64,000 bases of DNA from Mangrovihabitans endophyticus (lineage in GTDB: Bacteria > Actinomycetota > Actinomycetes > Mycobacteriales > Micromonosporaceae). Location of the stretch: assembly GCF_014646155.1 (NCBI RefSeq), contig NZ_BMMX01000024.1, positions 1 to 64,000 on the forward strand, in the 5' to 3' direction. Position numbers and translations under genes: made by a program. The notes under the pieces are model-generated. The model saw only the letters and a program-made list of their open reading frames with translations. It made no database searches and was not told where the DNA came from. Position 1 is the stretch's first letter, and every line of letters begins with the position of its first letter. Below are positions 32,045 to 41,400 of the stretch, in pieces.

Positions 32045-33193
32045 ATGGCAGTCTCGGTGGACAACCGCCCGTCCCGGTTACGCACGGCGCTCGCGGCTGT
32101 TCTCACGGTCCTGGTGCTCGTGCCGGTGGGCGTCCTGTTCCTGTGGGTCTGGACGGACACCGCCGATGAGCGGGACAGCACTCAGCTCGAACAGCAGGGC
32201 GTGCAATACCTCACGGCGTTGAATCCCCTGATCAGCGGCCTGGCGGAGGCCGAGTCCTCGGCGCTGTCCGGCGTCTCAGCACCGCCGGCGGCGCTCAGCG
32301 ACGCGGTGGGCCGGGTCAACGAGATCGATCAGCAGCTCGGCGACGCGCTGCGCACGCACGAGCGGTGGACCGGCCTCCGCGACAAGATCAGCCGACTGGC
32401 CGGGGTGTCGGGTGACCCGGTCACGGTCTTCACCGCACATGTGGAGGTCACCGACCTCGCCCTGGCGCTCTACAACACCGTGCGCAACAACTCCGCGTTG
32501 GTCCGCGACCCGTACAACGACATCTCCCACCTGCAGCAGGCGATGGCCGTCGACCTGCCGGGCGCGGTCGTGCACGTGAGCCGGATGGGCGACCTCAGCA
32601 TGCTGGTGGCAGGCGCGTCGGCCAAGCAGAAGGCCGTCCTGGCGCCCCAGTTCGGTGCCGAGGTGCAGCAGGTCAACACCTCGGTCGACAGCCTGACGGA
32701 CAACCTGCAGGCGGCGGTCGACGACACCGACAGCACCACGCTCAGCGGCAACCTGGTGAGCACGCTGGACTCGTTCCGCCGGGGCGTGGAGTCACTGACC
32801 CGGGGCGCGAACCCGGGCGGCACGCCGGACGCCTCCACCATGGCGACCGCACAGACCCAGTTGCAGACCTCACTGACCGGGCTGGCCGGCGTCACCCTGC
32901 GCGAGATGGGCAGCCTGCTCGAAGACCGCATGGACGCGCTGAACCTGCGACGTGTCGAGATCATGGTCGCCGGGTCCGTCGCGGTGCTGCTGGTGCTCGT
33001 CGCCGTCGCGGTCTGGATGACCACGGCCATGCGCCGCCGCCCGGCGCCACCGGACCGGGTGCCCGGAGAGACGACCCGCGACATGCGGGACATGACCCCG
33101 AGCGCCGATCGCGGATACGGCGGTTCGTCGCTGGACACCGTGCCGTCCTTCGGCGACCCGACGCGGCGGGAGCGGTCCGGTGCTCTTCGGTAA
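32045..33193 (+). CDS. Two-helix membrane protein with extracytoplasmic sensor-like domain
   Basis: 382 residues. Membrane helix 1 lies at about 14-36, followed by a helical extracytoplasmic domain of about 260 residues and helix 2 at about 304-326; the tail is basic and disordered. The layout is that of a four-helix-bundle sensor without any kinase or HAMP part. The stop lies 14 bases inside the histidine kinase gene, so the two are co-translated. It probably acts as an accessory receptor for the conservon. No family name recognised. Confidence 0.78.
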   Translation: MAVSVDNRPSRLRTALAAVLTVLVLVPVGVLFLWVWTDTADERDSTQLEQQGVQYLTALNPLISGLAEAESSALSGVSAPPAALSDAVGRVNEIDQQLGDALRTHERWTGLRDKISRLAGVSGDPVTVFTAHVEVTDLALALYNTVRNNSALVRDPYNDISHLQQAMAVDLPGAVVHVSRMGDLSMLVAGASAKQKAVLAPQFGAEVQQVNTSVDSLTDNLQAAVDDTDSTTLSGNLVSTLDSFRRGVESLTRGANPGGTPDASTMATAQTQLQTSLTGLAGVTLREMGSLLEDRMDALNLRRVEIMVAGSVAVLLVLVAVAVWMTTAMRRRPAPPDRVPGETTRDMRDMTPSADRGYGGSSLDTVPSFGDPTRRERSGALR

Positions 33194-35903
33194 ATTCCGC
33201 ATCCTGGGCAAACTCGCCCTGCTCGTACTCGTACCGCTGCTCGGCGTGGTCGCGTTGAGCGTGCCGATCGTGGTCAACCGCATCCAGGCCGCGCAGGACG
33301 CGCAAGACGTCTCCGACACGGTGCGACTGGCCACCCGGGTCGGTTCCGCGGTGCAGGAGTTGCAGGAGGAACGCCTCCTGTCGGTCGGCTATCTGTTCGG
33401 CCTGATCCAGCAGCCCGAGCTGGTGGTGCAGAGCGCGAAGGCGCAGGACGCCATCAGCAATCTGACCGTGGGTGATCAGCCGTTGTCCGAGGGCTTGCGG
33501 CGGGCGATCGCGGACGCCGCCAAACTCAACAACACCCGGCAGAGCGTGCTCAACCGCTCGATCCGCCCAGACCTGATCGTCAGCGACTTCACCGCGATCA
33601 TCACGCCGATCATCAAGCAGATCGGCCTGGCCGGCGGCGCCGACCTCACCACGGCCGTGGGCCGTCAGGTGTACGCGCTCGAACAGGCGCTGCTCAGCGA
33701 CGACATGATCAGCCAGGCGTCGGGTTACCTCACCGGCGCCGTGGTGACCAAGCAGGCAGGCTTCGTGGGGTTGTTCTCCGCGACCCTGGTCCAGCTACAG
33801 CTGATCATCGGAAACGGCGAGCCGTACTTCACCGACACGCAGTACAAGCTGTACCTCGGCGCCCAGGAGGCGTTCGCGGCACGCGTCGGCGACCGGTTCC
33901 TGAGCCAGGCGGCGGTGGACCCGGACGCCGCGGTCAAACTGCTGAACGTCACCACGCTCTTCCCGTCTCTGCGCTCGGTGATCGTGCTCGGCGGCTTCGT
34001 GGAAAAGCGTGTGGCGGCGGATGTGAACCGGGCCGTCACCGACAACCGCAACAGCGCCCTGCGCACCGCCACGCTGATCGGTGGCGGCTCGCTCCTGCTG
34101 CTGTTGATCGTGATCGGGCTGAGCCTGTTCATGGCCCGCGCGGTCGCCCGGCCGCTGCGCCGGCTCACCGTCTCGGCCGACCGGATCGCGCGAGAGGCCG
34201 AGACGGAGCTGGAACGGGTCGCCGACGACGACGTCGAAGCGGCCCGGCCGATTCATCTGGATCCGGTGGACATCCAAGCCGGCGACGAGATCGGCGATCT
34301 GGCCCGCGCGTTCGACCGGGTGCAGACCACCGCCGCCCGGCTGGTGGAACGCCAGGTGGTCGGCCGACGCAACGTCGCGCAGATGTTCGCCCACGTCGGG
34401 CGGCGCACCCAGAACCTGGTCGGCCGGCAACTGGCGCTGATCGACAACCTGGAGCGCAAGGAGACCGACAGCGAGCGGCTGCGCGAGCTGTACCGGCTGG
34501 ACCACATGTCGTCGCGTCTGGGCCGCAACGCCTCCAGCCTCGTGGTGCTCTCCGGTGGTGCGGGCGCCAACGAGCACATGGCACCGCTCCCGCTGTCCGA
34601 CGTGGTGCGCCTGGCCCTCGGCGAGATCGAGGACTACACGCGGGTCGATGTCGAGGTGCCCGAGGACCTGGTCGTGGTGCCCGCCCTGGTCGCCGACCTC
34701 ACCCTGCTGCTCGCCGAGTTGATGGAGAACGCGACGTCGTTCTCCCCGCCGCACACCCAGGTCACCGTCTCGGCCTCGGAGCTGCGCGGCGGTGCCCGCC
34801 TGGCGGTGGCCGACCACGGGCTCGGCCTGGCGCCGGAACGCCTGGCCGAGGAGAACGCCCGGCTGACCCGCCGGGAACGACTCGACCTGGCCCCCAGCGA
34901 GGTGCTCGGCCTGTTCGTCGTGGGCCGCCTGGCGCGACGGCACGGCATCGAGGTGACCCTGACCGACACAGCGGAGGGCGGCGTCACCGCCCTCGTGGAC
35001 CTGGGCCCGCAACACCTGATCCAGCGGGCCGACCCGATGGCCTCCCCCGCGCCGCTTCAAGCGACCGTGACCAGCCATCACGCGAGCGAATTCGTGCCCC
35101 TGCTGGCCGGGGCGTCGGTACGCTCGGTGCCCGGCAGCGCGCAACCCTTCGACGCCGAGATGCTCAGCCGCGCCACGCTGACCTTGCAGGCCGCGCAGTC
35201 CTGGAACGCCTTCCAGCCGGCCACCACCGCGCCGGAGCTGGTGCCGGGACCGGTGTACGAGGCCGAACCGGTCTACGACCCGCGCACCCCGGAGGCATAC
35301 CAGGCACCGCAACCGGCCGCCCCAGCACCGGAACCGGCGGCGCAGCAGCGTCCGCGCTGGGACGACGGCACGCCGGTCGCCGGTCGCGTGCCGGCCGCCC
35401 TGCCGGAACTCCCGGTCGCCCACCCCACATCGGGCCTGTACGCGGAGACCGAGCGGCCGGTGGTCATGGAGGCGCCGTGGGCCGGCAGCCCGGCGAACGC
35501 CGACCGCCCCCCGGACGGGGCACCGAAGCTGCGCCGCCGCGTGCCGGGTAGCCAGTTGCCGGCCGAGTCCGGGGCGAAACTCCCCTCCGCACCACCGTCG
35601 GCGGACGACGCCCAGGCCGCCCGGGAGGCGTTCGAGGCCTTCGAGGCAGGCGTGTCGCGGGCGCAGTGGGACGTCATCGAGACCGACATGTCGTCCCCGC
35701 CGTCCGCCGGCCATCCACCGCTCGCGCGCCGCGTGCCGGGCGCCACCCTTCCGGTCAGCGAGCCGCGGGCGGCCGAAACCCCGGCCACACCCGCGCAGCC
35801 TCTGGACCCGGACGCGGCCCGCGATCTGATCGAACAGTTCGAGTACGGGGTCGCGCTGGCACTGAATGAAACTCAGCCACAACACGAGGGACAACCGCGA
35901 TGA
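33180..35903 (+). CDS. Histidine kinase-like sensor of the conservon (NIT/HAMP/HATPase)
   Basis: 907 residues, GTG start. An N-terminal helix is followed by a nitrate/nitrite-sensor-like (NIT) extracytoplasmic domain (VQELQEERLLSVGYLFGLIQ is typical), a second helix at about 298-318, a HAMP segment, a dimerisation helix region (NVAQMFAHVGRRTQNLVGRQ) and a HATPase domain with LMENATSFSPPHTQVTV (N box) and VADHGLGLAPERLAEEN (G1 box). The C-terminal 280 residues are Pro/Ala-rich and disordered. CvnA-type kinases signal through the roadblock, DUF742 and GTPase proteins encoded next to them. It overlaps the roadblock gene by ATGA. Confidence 0.92.
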   Translation: MLFGKFRILGKLALLVLVPLLGVVALSVPIVVNRIQAAQDAQDVSDTVRLATRVGSAVQELQEERLLSVGYLFGLIQQPELVVQSAKAQDAISNLTVGDQPLSEGLRRAIADAAKLNNTRQSVLNRSIRPDLIVSDFTAIITPIIKQIGLAGGADLTTAVGRQVYALEQALLSDDMISQASGYLTGAVVTKQAGFVGLFSATLVQLQLIIGNGEPYFTDTQYKLYLGAQEAFAARVGDRFLSQAAVDPDAAVKLLNVTTLFPSLRSVIVLGGFVEKRVAADVNRAVTDNRNSALRTATLIGGGSLLLLLIVIGLSLFMARAVARPLRRLTVSADRIAREAETELERVADDDVEAARPIHLDPVDIQAGDEIGDLARAFDRVQTTAARLVERQVVGRRNVAQMFAHVGRRTQNLVGRQLALIDNLERKETDSERLRELYRLDHMSSRLGRNASSLVVLSGGAGANEHMAPLPLSDVVRLALGEIEDYTRVDVEVPEDLVVVPALVADLTLLLAELMENATSFSPPHTQVTVSASELRGGARLAVADHGLGLAPERLAEENARLTRRERLDLAPSEVLGLFVVGRLARRHGIEVTLTDTAEGGVTALVDLGPQHLIQRADPMASPAPLQATVTSHHASEFVPLLAGASVRSVPGSAQPFDAEMLSRATLTLQAAQSWNAFQPATTAPELVPGPVYEAEPVYDPRTPEAYQAPQPAAPAPEPAAQQRPRWDDGTPVAGRVPAALPELPVAHPTSGLYAETERPVVMEAPWAGSPANADRPPDGAPKLRRRVPGSQLPAESGAKLPSAPPSADDAQAAREAFEAFEAGVSRAQWDVIETDMSSPPSAGHPPLARRVPGATLPVSEPRAAETPATPAQPLDPDAARDLIEQFEYGVALALNETQPQHEGQPR

Positions 35904-36370
35904 CATCCCCCTACAGCACGGAAACCGGCAACGGCCGCGACTTCGCGCAGTCGCAACTGAGCGCCGAGGCGAAGACCTTCAACTGGCTGCTGGACTCCTT
36001 CACCTCCGGCACCGCCGGCGTGGTCGAAGCCATCGCCGTGTCCTCGGACGGGCTGCTGATGGCGATGTCCGCGATCAAGGACCGGCCGAACGCCGAGCGG
36101 CTCGCCGCGGTCGTCTCCGGGCTCACCAGCCTGGCCGGCGGCGCGGCGAACTGGTACCGGCTGGGCAGCCTCAACCGGGTCATCATCGACATGCAGGACG
36201 GCTATCTCCTGGTCACCGCGATCAGCGCCGGTTCCGTGCTGGGGGTGATCGCCGACCGCTCGGCGAACCTCGGCACCCTCGCGTACGAGATGACACTGTT
36301 CGCCACCCGGGCCGGTGGCGCGCTCAGCCCCCGCCTCATCGCTGAATTGAAGAACGCCGTTCAGCAATGA
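35900..36370 (+). CDS. Roadblock/LC7 domain protein (CvnB-like)
   Basis: 156 residues. The roadblock fold is clear: FNWLLDSFTSGTAGVVEAIAVSSDGLLMAMS, then a middle helix with ERLAAVVSGLTSLAGGAANW, then GYLLVTAISAGSVLGVIADRSANLGTLAYEM. It would regulate nucleotide exchange or hydrolysis of the small GTPase encoded two genes later. Overlaps of 4 bases at both ends give strict co-translation. Length is a little above the usual 130-140 because of an N-terminal tail. Confidence 0.95.
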   Translation: MTSPYSTETGNGRDFAQSQLSAEAKTFNWLLDSFTSGTAGVVEAIAVSSDGLLMAMSAIKDRPNAERLAAVVSGLTSLAGGAANWYRLGSLNRVIIDMQDGYLLVTAISAGSVLGVIADRSANLGTLAYEMTLFATRAGGALSPRLIAELKNAVQQ

Positions 36371-36831
36371 CGCCGCCGGCTGGCTCCGACGAACCGGGAC
36401 GCCCGGCCACGCCCGGCGTCCGGCCGTTCCTGCACCGGTCCGGAGCGGCGGCGTACCGCCCGCAGCCGCCGGCGGGGCCGGACGACCAGGTGCCGGACGG
36501 TCACATCAGTGGTCTGCGGCCGTTCGTCATCACCTCCGGGCGGGTGGACGGCGTCGATCCCGACATCGGCATGGAGACCCAGGTCACCGTGCATCCGGAT
36601 GCCCGCCCGGCGCGGCTGCCACCGGAACAGCGGGCCATCGTCGCGCTGTGTATCGAACCGCATTCGGTGGCCGAGATCTCCGCATTGCTGAAATTACACC
36701 TGGGCGTCGCGCGGATCCTGGTCAGCGACCTGCGCGCCTGCGGCCAGCTCGACGTGCACGTGTTGGACAGCGAGTTCCCCGACCCCGAGACCATCATGCG
36801 AGTGATCCGTGGACTTCGATCCATCAACTGA
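36367..36831 (+). CDS. DUF742 protein (CvnC-like)
   Basis: 154 residues. The Pro-rich N-terminus is followed by the DUF742 winged-helix core: GLRPFVITSGRVDG in the middle and LPPEQRAIVALCIEPHSVAEISALLKLHLGVARILVSDL near the C-terminus, ending FPDPETIMRVIRGL. DUF742 proteins link the kinase and GTPase in conservons, and their winged helix may bind DNA or partner proteins. It overlaps the GTPase gene by 23 bases. Confidence 0.94.
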   Translation: MTPPAGSDEPGRPATPGVRPFLHRSGAAAYRPQPPAGPDDQVPDGHISGLRPFVITSGRVDGVDPDIGMETQVTVHPDARPARLPPEQRAIVALCIEPHSVAEISALLKLHLGVARILVSDLRACGQLDVHVLDSEFPDPETIMRVIRGLRSIN

Positions 36832-37438
36832 CCGCATCGTCGGCACCGCACGAGTGCCGAACGAGCGCAAGCAGAACAAGCCCCCGGTGCCGGTCAAAAT
36901 CATCGTGGCCGGCGGCTTCGGGGTGGGCAAAACCACGACGGTCGGCGCGATTTCGGAGATCTCACCGCTGACCACCGAAGCCGAGATGACCATGGAATCG
37001 GTCGGCGTGGACGATCCGGGACCGGATTCGGCCAAGACCACCACCACGATCGCGATGGACTTCGGCTGCGTGACCATCGACCACACGCTGAAGCTGTACC
37101 TGTTCGGCACACCCGGTCAGGCGCGTTTCGCCTTCATGTGGGACGACCTGATTCGTGGGGCGCTGGGCGCGCTGGTCGTGGTGGACACCAACCGGATCGA
37201 CGACTGCTATCCGGCCGTCGACTACTTCGAACGGGCCGGCCTGCCGTTCGTGGTCGGCATCAATACCTTCAATGGTCAACTCGGATACAGCCTGGACGAA
37301 GTACGGTGGGCGCTGGCGGTGCGAGACGAGGTGCCGGTGCTGTCGTTCGACGCTCGATTTCGGGGCTCCGTAAGGGATGCGCTGCTGGTCGTGCTCGATC
37401 AGGCACTCGACCGCGCGATCAAGATGCGATCGTCGTAG
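36809..37438 (+). CDS. Conservon small GTPase (CvnD-like)
   Basis: 209 residues with a GTG start inside the DUF742 gene. The G1 box is GGFGVGKTT, the switch area has TTTTIAMDFG, G3 is represented by FGTPGQARF in place of the usual DxxG, and the region VVDTNRIDDC lies in the middle. G4 reads GINTFNG instead of NKxD, as is usual for this prokaryotic Ras-like class. It is the output switch of the conservon, membrane-associated through partner proteins. Its targets are unknown. Confidence 0.94.
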   Translation: MDFDPSTDRIVGTARVPNERKQNKPPVPVKIIVAGGFGVGKTTTVGAISEISPLTTEAEMTMESVGVDDPGPDSAKTTTTIAMDFGCVTIDHTLKLYLFGTPGQARFAFMWDDLIRGALGALVVVDTNRIDDCYPAVDYFERAGLPFVVGINTFNGQLGYSLDEVRWALAVRDEVPVLSFDARFRGSVRDALLVVLDQALDRAIKMRSS

Positions 37439-37530
37439 GGTGTGCGTCGCATCGCTTGCATCACGGTTCCCTATCGCCGTTTGAACGGGCACAGTGGTAA
37501 AAGTGACTTCCTGACGGGAGGACGGGTGAC

Positions 37531-38391
37531 GTGCGAGGCGGACTGGACGACGCGCTCGACAAGCTGGCGCGCCGCGATGAACTTCGCCGCCGCGCCGCCG
37601 GCGAGGCGACCGGCGCGCTGCCGGCGGTGAACGAGCTGGTCGAGGCCATTGCGGGTGTTGTCGGCCGCAACCCACGGCTGGAGGTGACCGTCGGCGTCGA
37701 GGGTGTGGGCGAGCCCACACTGCTGCACTTCTACGTCCAGGACGGCGTGGTGCACGTCAACGCGGACAATTCCGTCGCCGCCCAGGCACCCGAGGCGGAG
37801 CCCGACTCGGGCCGGCGTGCCGACTTCGACATCGATCTGGAAGATTCCCCGGACGAGCCCTACTCGGCGCCGCCCGCGCACTCCGCGCCTCCGGCATACT
37901 CCGCGCCTCCGGCGTACTCCGCCCCGCCCGGCGGATACGACGCGCCGGGCGGATACGACCAGAGGGACGGCTCCGCGGATCCCACGCGCCGGCTCAGCTT
38001 CGACGACCGGGATCGATACGACCCGGGCACCGGATACGACACCGACGCGTACCCGTCGCAGCCGACCTCCGCCCAGCCGATGTCTGCCCAGCCGATGTCG
38101 GCCCAGCCCGCGTCCGCGCAGCCGGACCCGCACCCGTTCGCGGCCACGCCACCGCCCGAGGTCCCTCCCCAGCCCCCGCGCATCCAGCCGGAACACCACT
38201 GGGCGCCGGAGGAGCCGTCGGCGGCCGAGCGCGCCGAGGGCGGCGGGACGCAGCGGGGCGGCATGCCGCAACCGCTGCGTGAGCCGATCCCGCTGGAGGT
38301 GGACAGCGAACAGACCGAGAAGGCGGCCAAGCGTCTCGCCGCGCTGCTGCGCGACAACCCCACCCTGCTGCGCCAGTCCCCACCCGAGTAG
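37531..38391 (+). CDS. Pro-rich, repeat-containing protein downstream of the conservon
   Basis: 286 residues, GTG start. The N-terminal 80 residues look folded (VNELVEAIAGVVGRNPRLEVTVGVEG, then LLHFYVQDGVVHVN). The central part is disordered with short tandem repeats: YSAPPA-type units (residues 111-129) and SAQPM-type units (residues 173-189). The C-terminus (EKAAKRLAALLRDNPTLLRQS) is a helix. The family is not recognised. It follows the GTPase by 92 bases and may be transcribed with the conservon, possibly as a target or scaffold; that is inference. Confidence 0.72.
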   Translation: MRGGLDDALDKLARRDELRRRAAGEATGALPAVNELVEAIAGVVGRNPRLEVTVGVEGVGEPTLLHFYVQDGVVHVNADNSVAAQAPEAEPDSGRRADFDIDLEDSPDEPYSAPPAHSAPPAYSAPPAYSAPPGGYDAPGGYDQRDGSADPTRRLSFDDRDRYDPGTGYDTDAYPSQPTSAQPMSAQPMSAQPASAQPDPHPFAATPPPEVPPQPPRIQPEHHWAPEEPSAAERAEGGGTQRGGMPQPLREPIPLEVDSEQTEKAAKRLAALLRDNPTLLRQSPPE

Positions 38392-38419
38392 CCGTCCCGT
38401 CGCTGTGCTGCGGTTCCGC

Positions 38420-41400
38420 TCAGTGACCGCCACCGGCCAACCGGGTGATCGCCGTCTCGATGCCGGACACCCGGTCCGCGAGCAACCCCACCGCGCCGAC
38501 CGCCCGGACTATCGGGTCGCCGTCCGCGCCGCCGAGCGCCTGTTCCCGCCGGAACGCCGCCTTCACCTCGTCCCACCGTTGCGCCTGCTCCGCGCCGAGC
38601 CGCCCGCGCAGCTCCGCCAGCTTCAACAGGTTGGCCTCGGCGCCGCTGGTCAGCGTCTGCGCCTCGCCGAGATAGTGATCGTCGATCAGGGTTTCCAACT
38701 CGGCGTCGTTCATCACCGGCACGATGCGCTCGGCCAGCTTGTTCATGTTGCGGTAGGAGCCCTGCAACCGGAACGGCGGCTCGGTGCGCGCCGCGTCCGA
38801 CTGTCCCGCCGACGCGATGTACGCCCTGTTGTTGCGCAGCACGACCCGCTGCACGTGACGCATCTTGCGCAGCACGGACAGGATCTGCTCCAGCTCGACG
38901 GCCGAGTACGCGTGCCCGAGACGGTCCGGGCGCACCGACTCGTCGCCCTCGGCCAGGCGGATCAACAGCGGCACGTCCTCCCGGTCGCGGGCGGACAGCG
39001 GTGCGAGCACCGGGTTGGAGGTGAGCGCGTTCTCCAGGTAGGAGAGCTCGAACAGGTCCTCCCGCCCGGCCAGGACGTCACCCAGGTTCCACACGTCCGC
39101 GCGGTTGGCGAGCATGTCCGGCACCCGGAAACGCTGCCCGGTCTCGGTGTACGGGTTGCCGGCCATGCACACGGCGAACCGCTTGCCCCGCAGGTCGTAC
39201 GTGCGGGTTGAGCCCTCCCAGACGCCCTCCATCCGGCGCTGGGTGTCGCACAACGAGATGAACTTCTGCAGCAACTCGGGTGAGGTGTGCTGGATGTCGT
39301 CCAGATAGAGCAGCACGTTGTTGCCCATCCGCAGGGCGAAGGAGATCTTCTCCACCTCCTGCCGCGCGGTGGCATCCGGCGCCTCGGCCGGGTCGAGGGA
39401 CGTCACACGGTGTCCCAGCGCCGGCCCGTTCACCTTGACGAAGACCAGCCCCAGCCGGTTCGCGACGTATTCCATCAGCGTCGTCTTGCCGTACCCGGGC
39501 GGCGAGATGAGCAGCAGCAGCCCGGACTGATCGGTGCGCTTGGCGTCGCCGGTGGCACCCAACTGCCGTGCCAGGTTGTCGCCGATCAGCGGCAGATAGA
39601 CCTCGTCCAGCAGCCGGTTACGCACGAAGGCGTCCATCACCGCCGGGCGGTATTCGTCCAGCCGCAGCCGGGACCGTTCGGCCGCTACCAGCGCCGCGCG
39701 ACGACGCTGATATTCCCGGTACGCCGGGACCTCGACGTCGCGGAAACGACCGGTCCGGGTCAGCAACTCGTCCAGCCGTACGCTCATCCGTCCCTCGGTG
39801 ATCCGCGGGTGCACGCCGAGCAGTCCCTCGACGGTCGTGGTCAACGCGGCCGACGAGTCGTACCGGTCGAGTCCGGTCCCGGTCATCTCGACCGCGACCG
39901 CCTCCACGAGATCTTCCGCCTCGCCCGCCGAGGGATGCGCCGCCCGGAAGGCGGACAGCCACGCCTCGACCAGTTGGCGTCGCGCCGCCGGATCGGCGTC
40001 CAGCGCGCGCAGGTCGTCCGCGTACTGCCGGGCCGCGGGTGCCTGCGCCCCGCCGAGTGCCCGGTGGAACCGGTCCAGGAAGGTGCGTACTGCCGCGCTC
40101 GTGACGAACCCGGCTTGCGGCACTGCCAACTCGTCCACCAGGTAGTCGCCGATCGCCGGGTCCGCGGGGACGCCGAGGCCGGTTAGGTACGCCCCGGCCG
40201 CGTCGCCCAGTTCGGCACGCAACGCGACCATCGCGGCTCCGGCCGAGCCGAACGTGTCCCGCGCCCGCACCAGCGACCCGGCACGCAACGTCCAGGTCGC
40301 CCGCTGGTCCGCCGGGGCCCCGAACGCCCAGAACAGTTGCGCCCCGGCGCGTACCGTAGGGCGGTACCGCAGCAGTCCGGCGCCCGCCTCCAGGCGCAGT
40401 AGCGCACCCAGGATCAGGGTGGCGTCGGCGTCGTGCACGCCCCGCTCATGTCCCTCGTCGAAGCGCGCCTCGGCACCGCGCCGCACCAGGTCACGCAGCG
40501 TGCCATCGGTGAACGCCGACCGGCAGCCGTCCGGGTCCGCGGCGAACAACGCGGCGGCCAGGTGCTCGGCGCGGTACACCGCCGGGCTCTCCGAGATCAG
40601 CGGCCGGTCCCAGAACTCCGCGGTGGACGCGAACGTCTCGTCGGCGACGGGGGCGCGGTAGTCGGTGCCGGTGACCGCGAACGCCAGCCGGTCGCCGTCG
40701 GGCACCATGGTCAGCTCGATCGGCTGCGTGTTCACCGCGAACGCGTGGCGGCCGAGCCGGATGGTGTGCCCGCCGTCGGCGTACAGGTCGTGACGGTCGC
40801 GCAGGGACCGGCCGGCTTCCTGCCGCGCCGACTTGATCCGCCCGTCCAGCTCCTCGGCCCGTACGCCGTCGCCGAGCTCACGCAGTTCGGCCGCGACCGA
40901 CCGCAGTTTCGCCACCATCGGATCGGTGGCGAAGTAGGTGTTGACCTCCTCGATCTCGTCGATCGTGGCGACCCGCCGCCGGACGCTGGTGAGGATCCGG
41001 TCCGCGGAGGCGACCAGCCGGTCCGCGCGGCGCGCACGCTCGTCGAGCAGTGACTGGCGGCGGGCGGCGAACGCTTCCGAGATCTCCGCACGCTTGCCGG
41101 TGAGCCGGTCCAGGAAGTCGTCGAAGTCCCCGAAACGGGATTCCAGGGACTCCACCTGAAGCATCAGGCGCCCGAGTTGGTCATCGCACGCCTGCGGGGT
41201 GTCGGCCACCGCGAGCGCGCCGGTGATCGACTGTCCGAGCAGGGCGAACTCGGCGGCGAACGCGGCCCGGCCCTCGGTGGCGGCGAGCTCCCGGCGGCGA
41301 GCGTCCAGGGTCGCCCGCGCACGGTTCAGCCCGCCGACCACCTCGCCCAGGCGTTCCAGGATGGTGACCCGGACGGTGGCGTCCGCGATGTCCAACCCGC

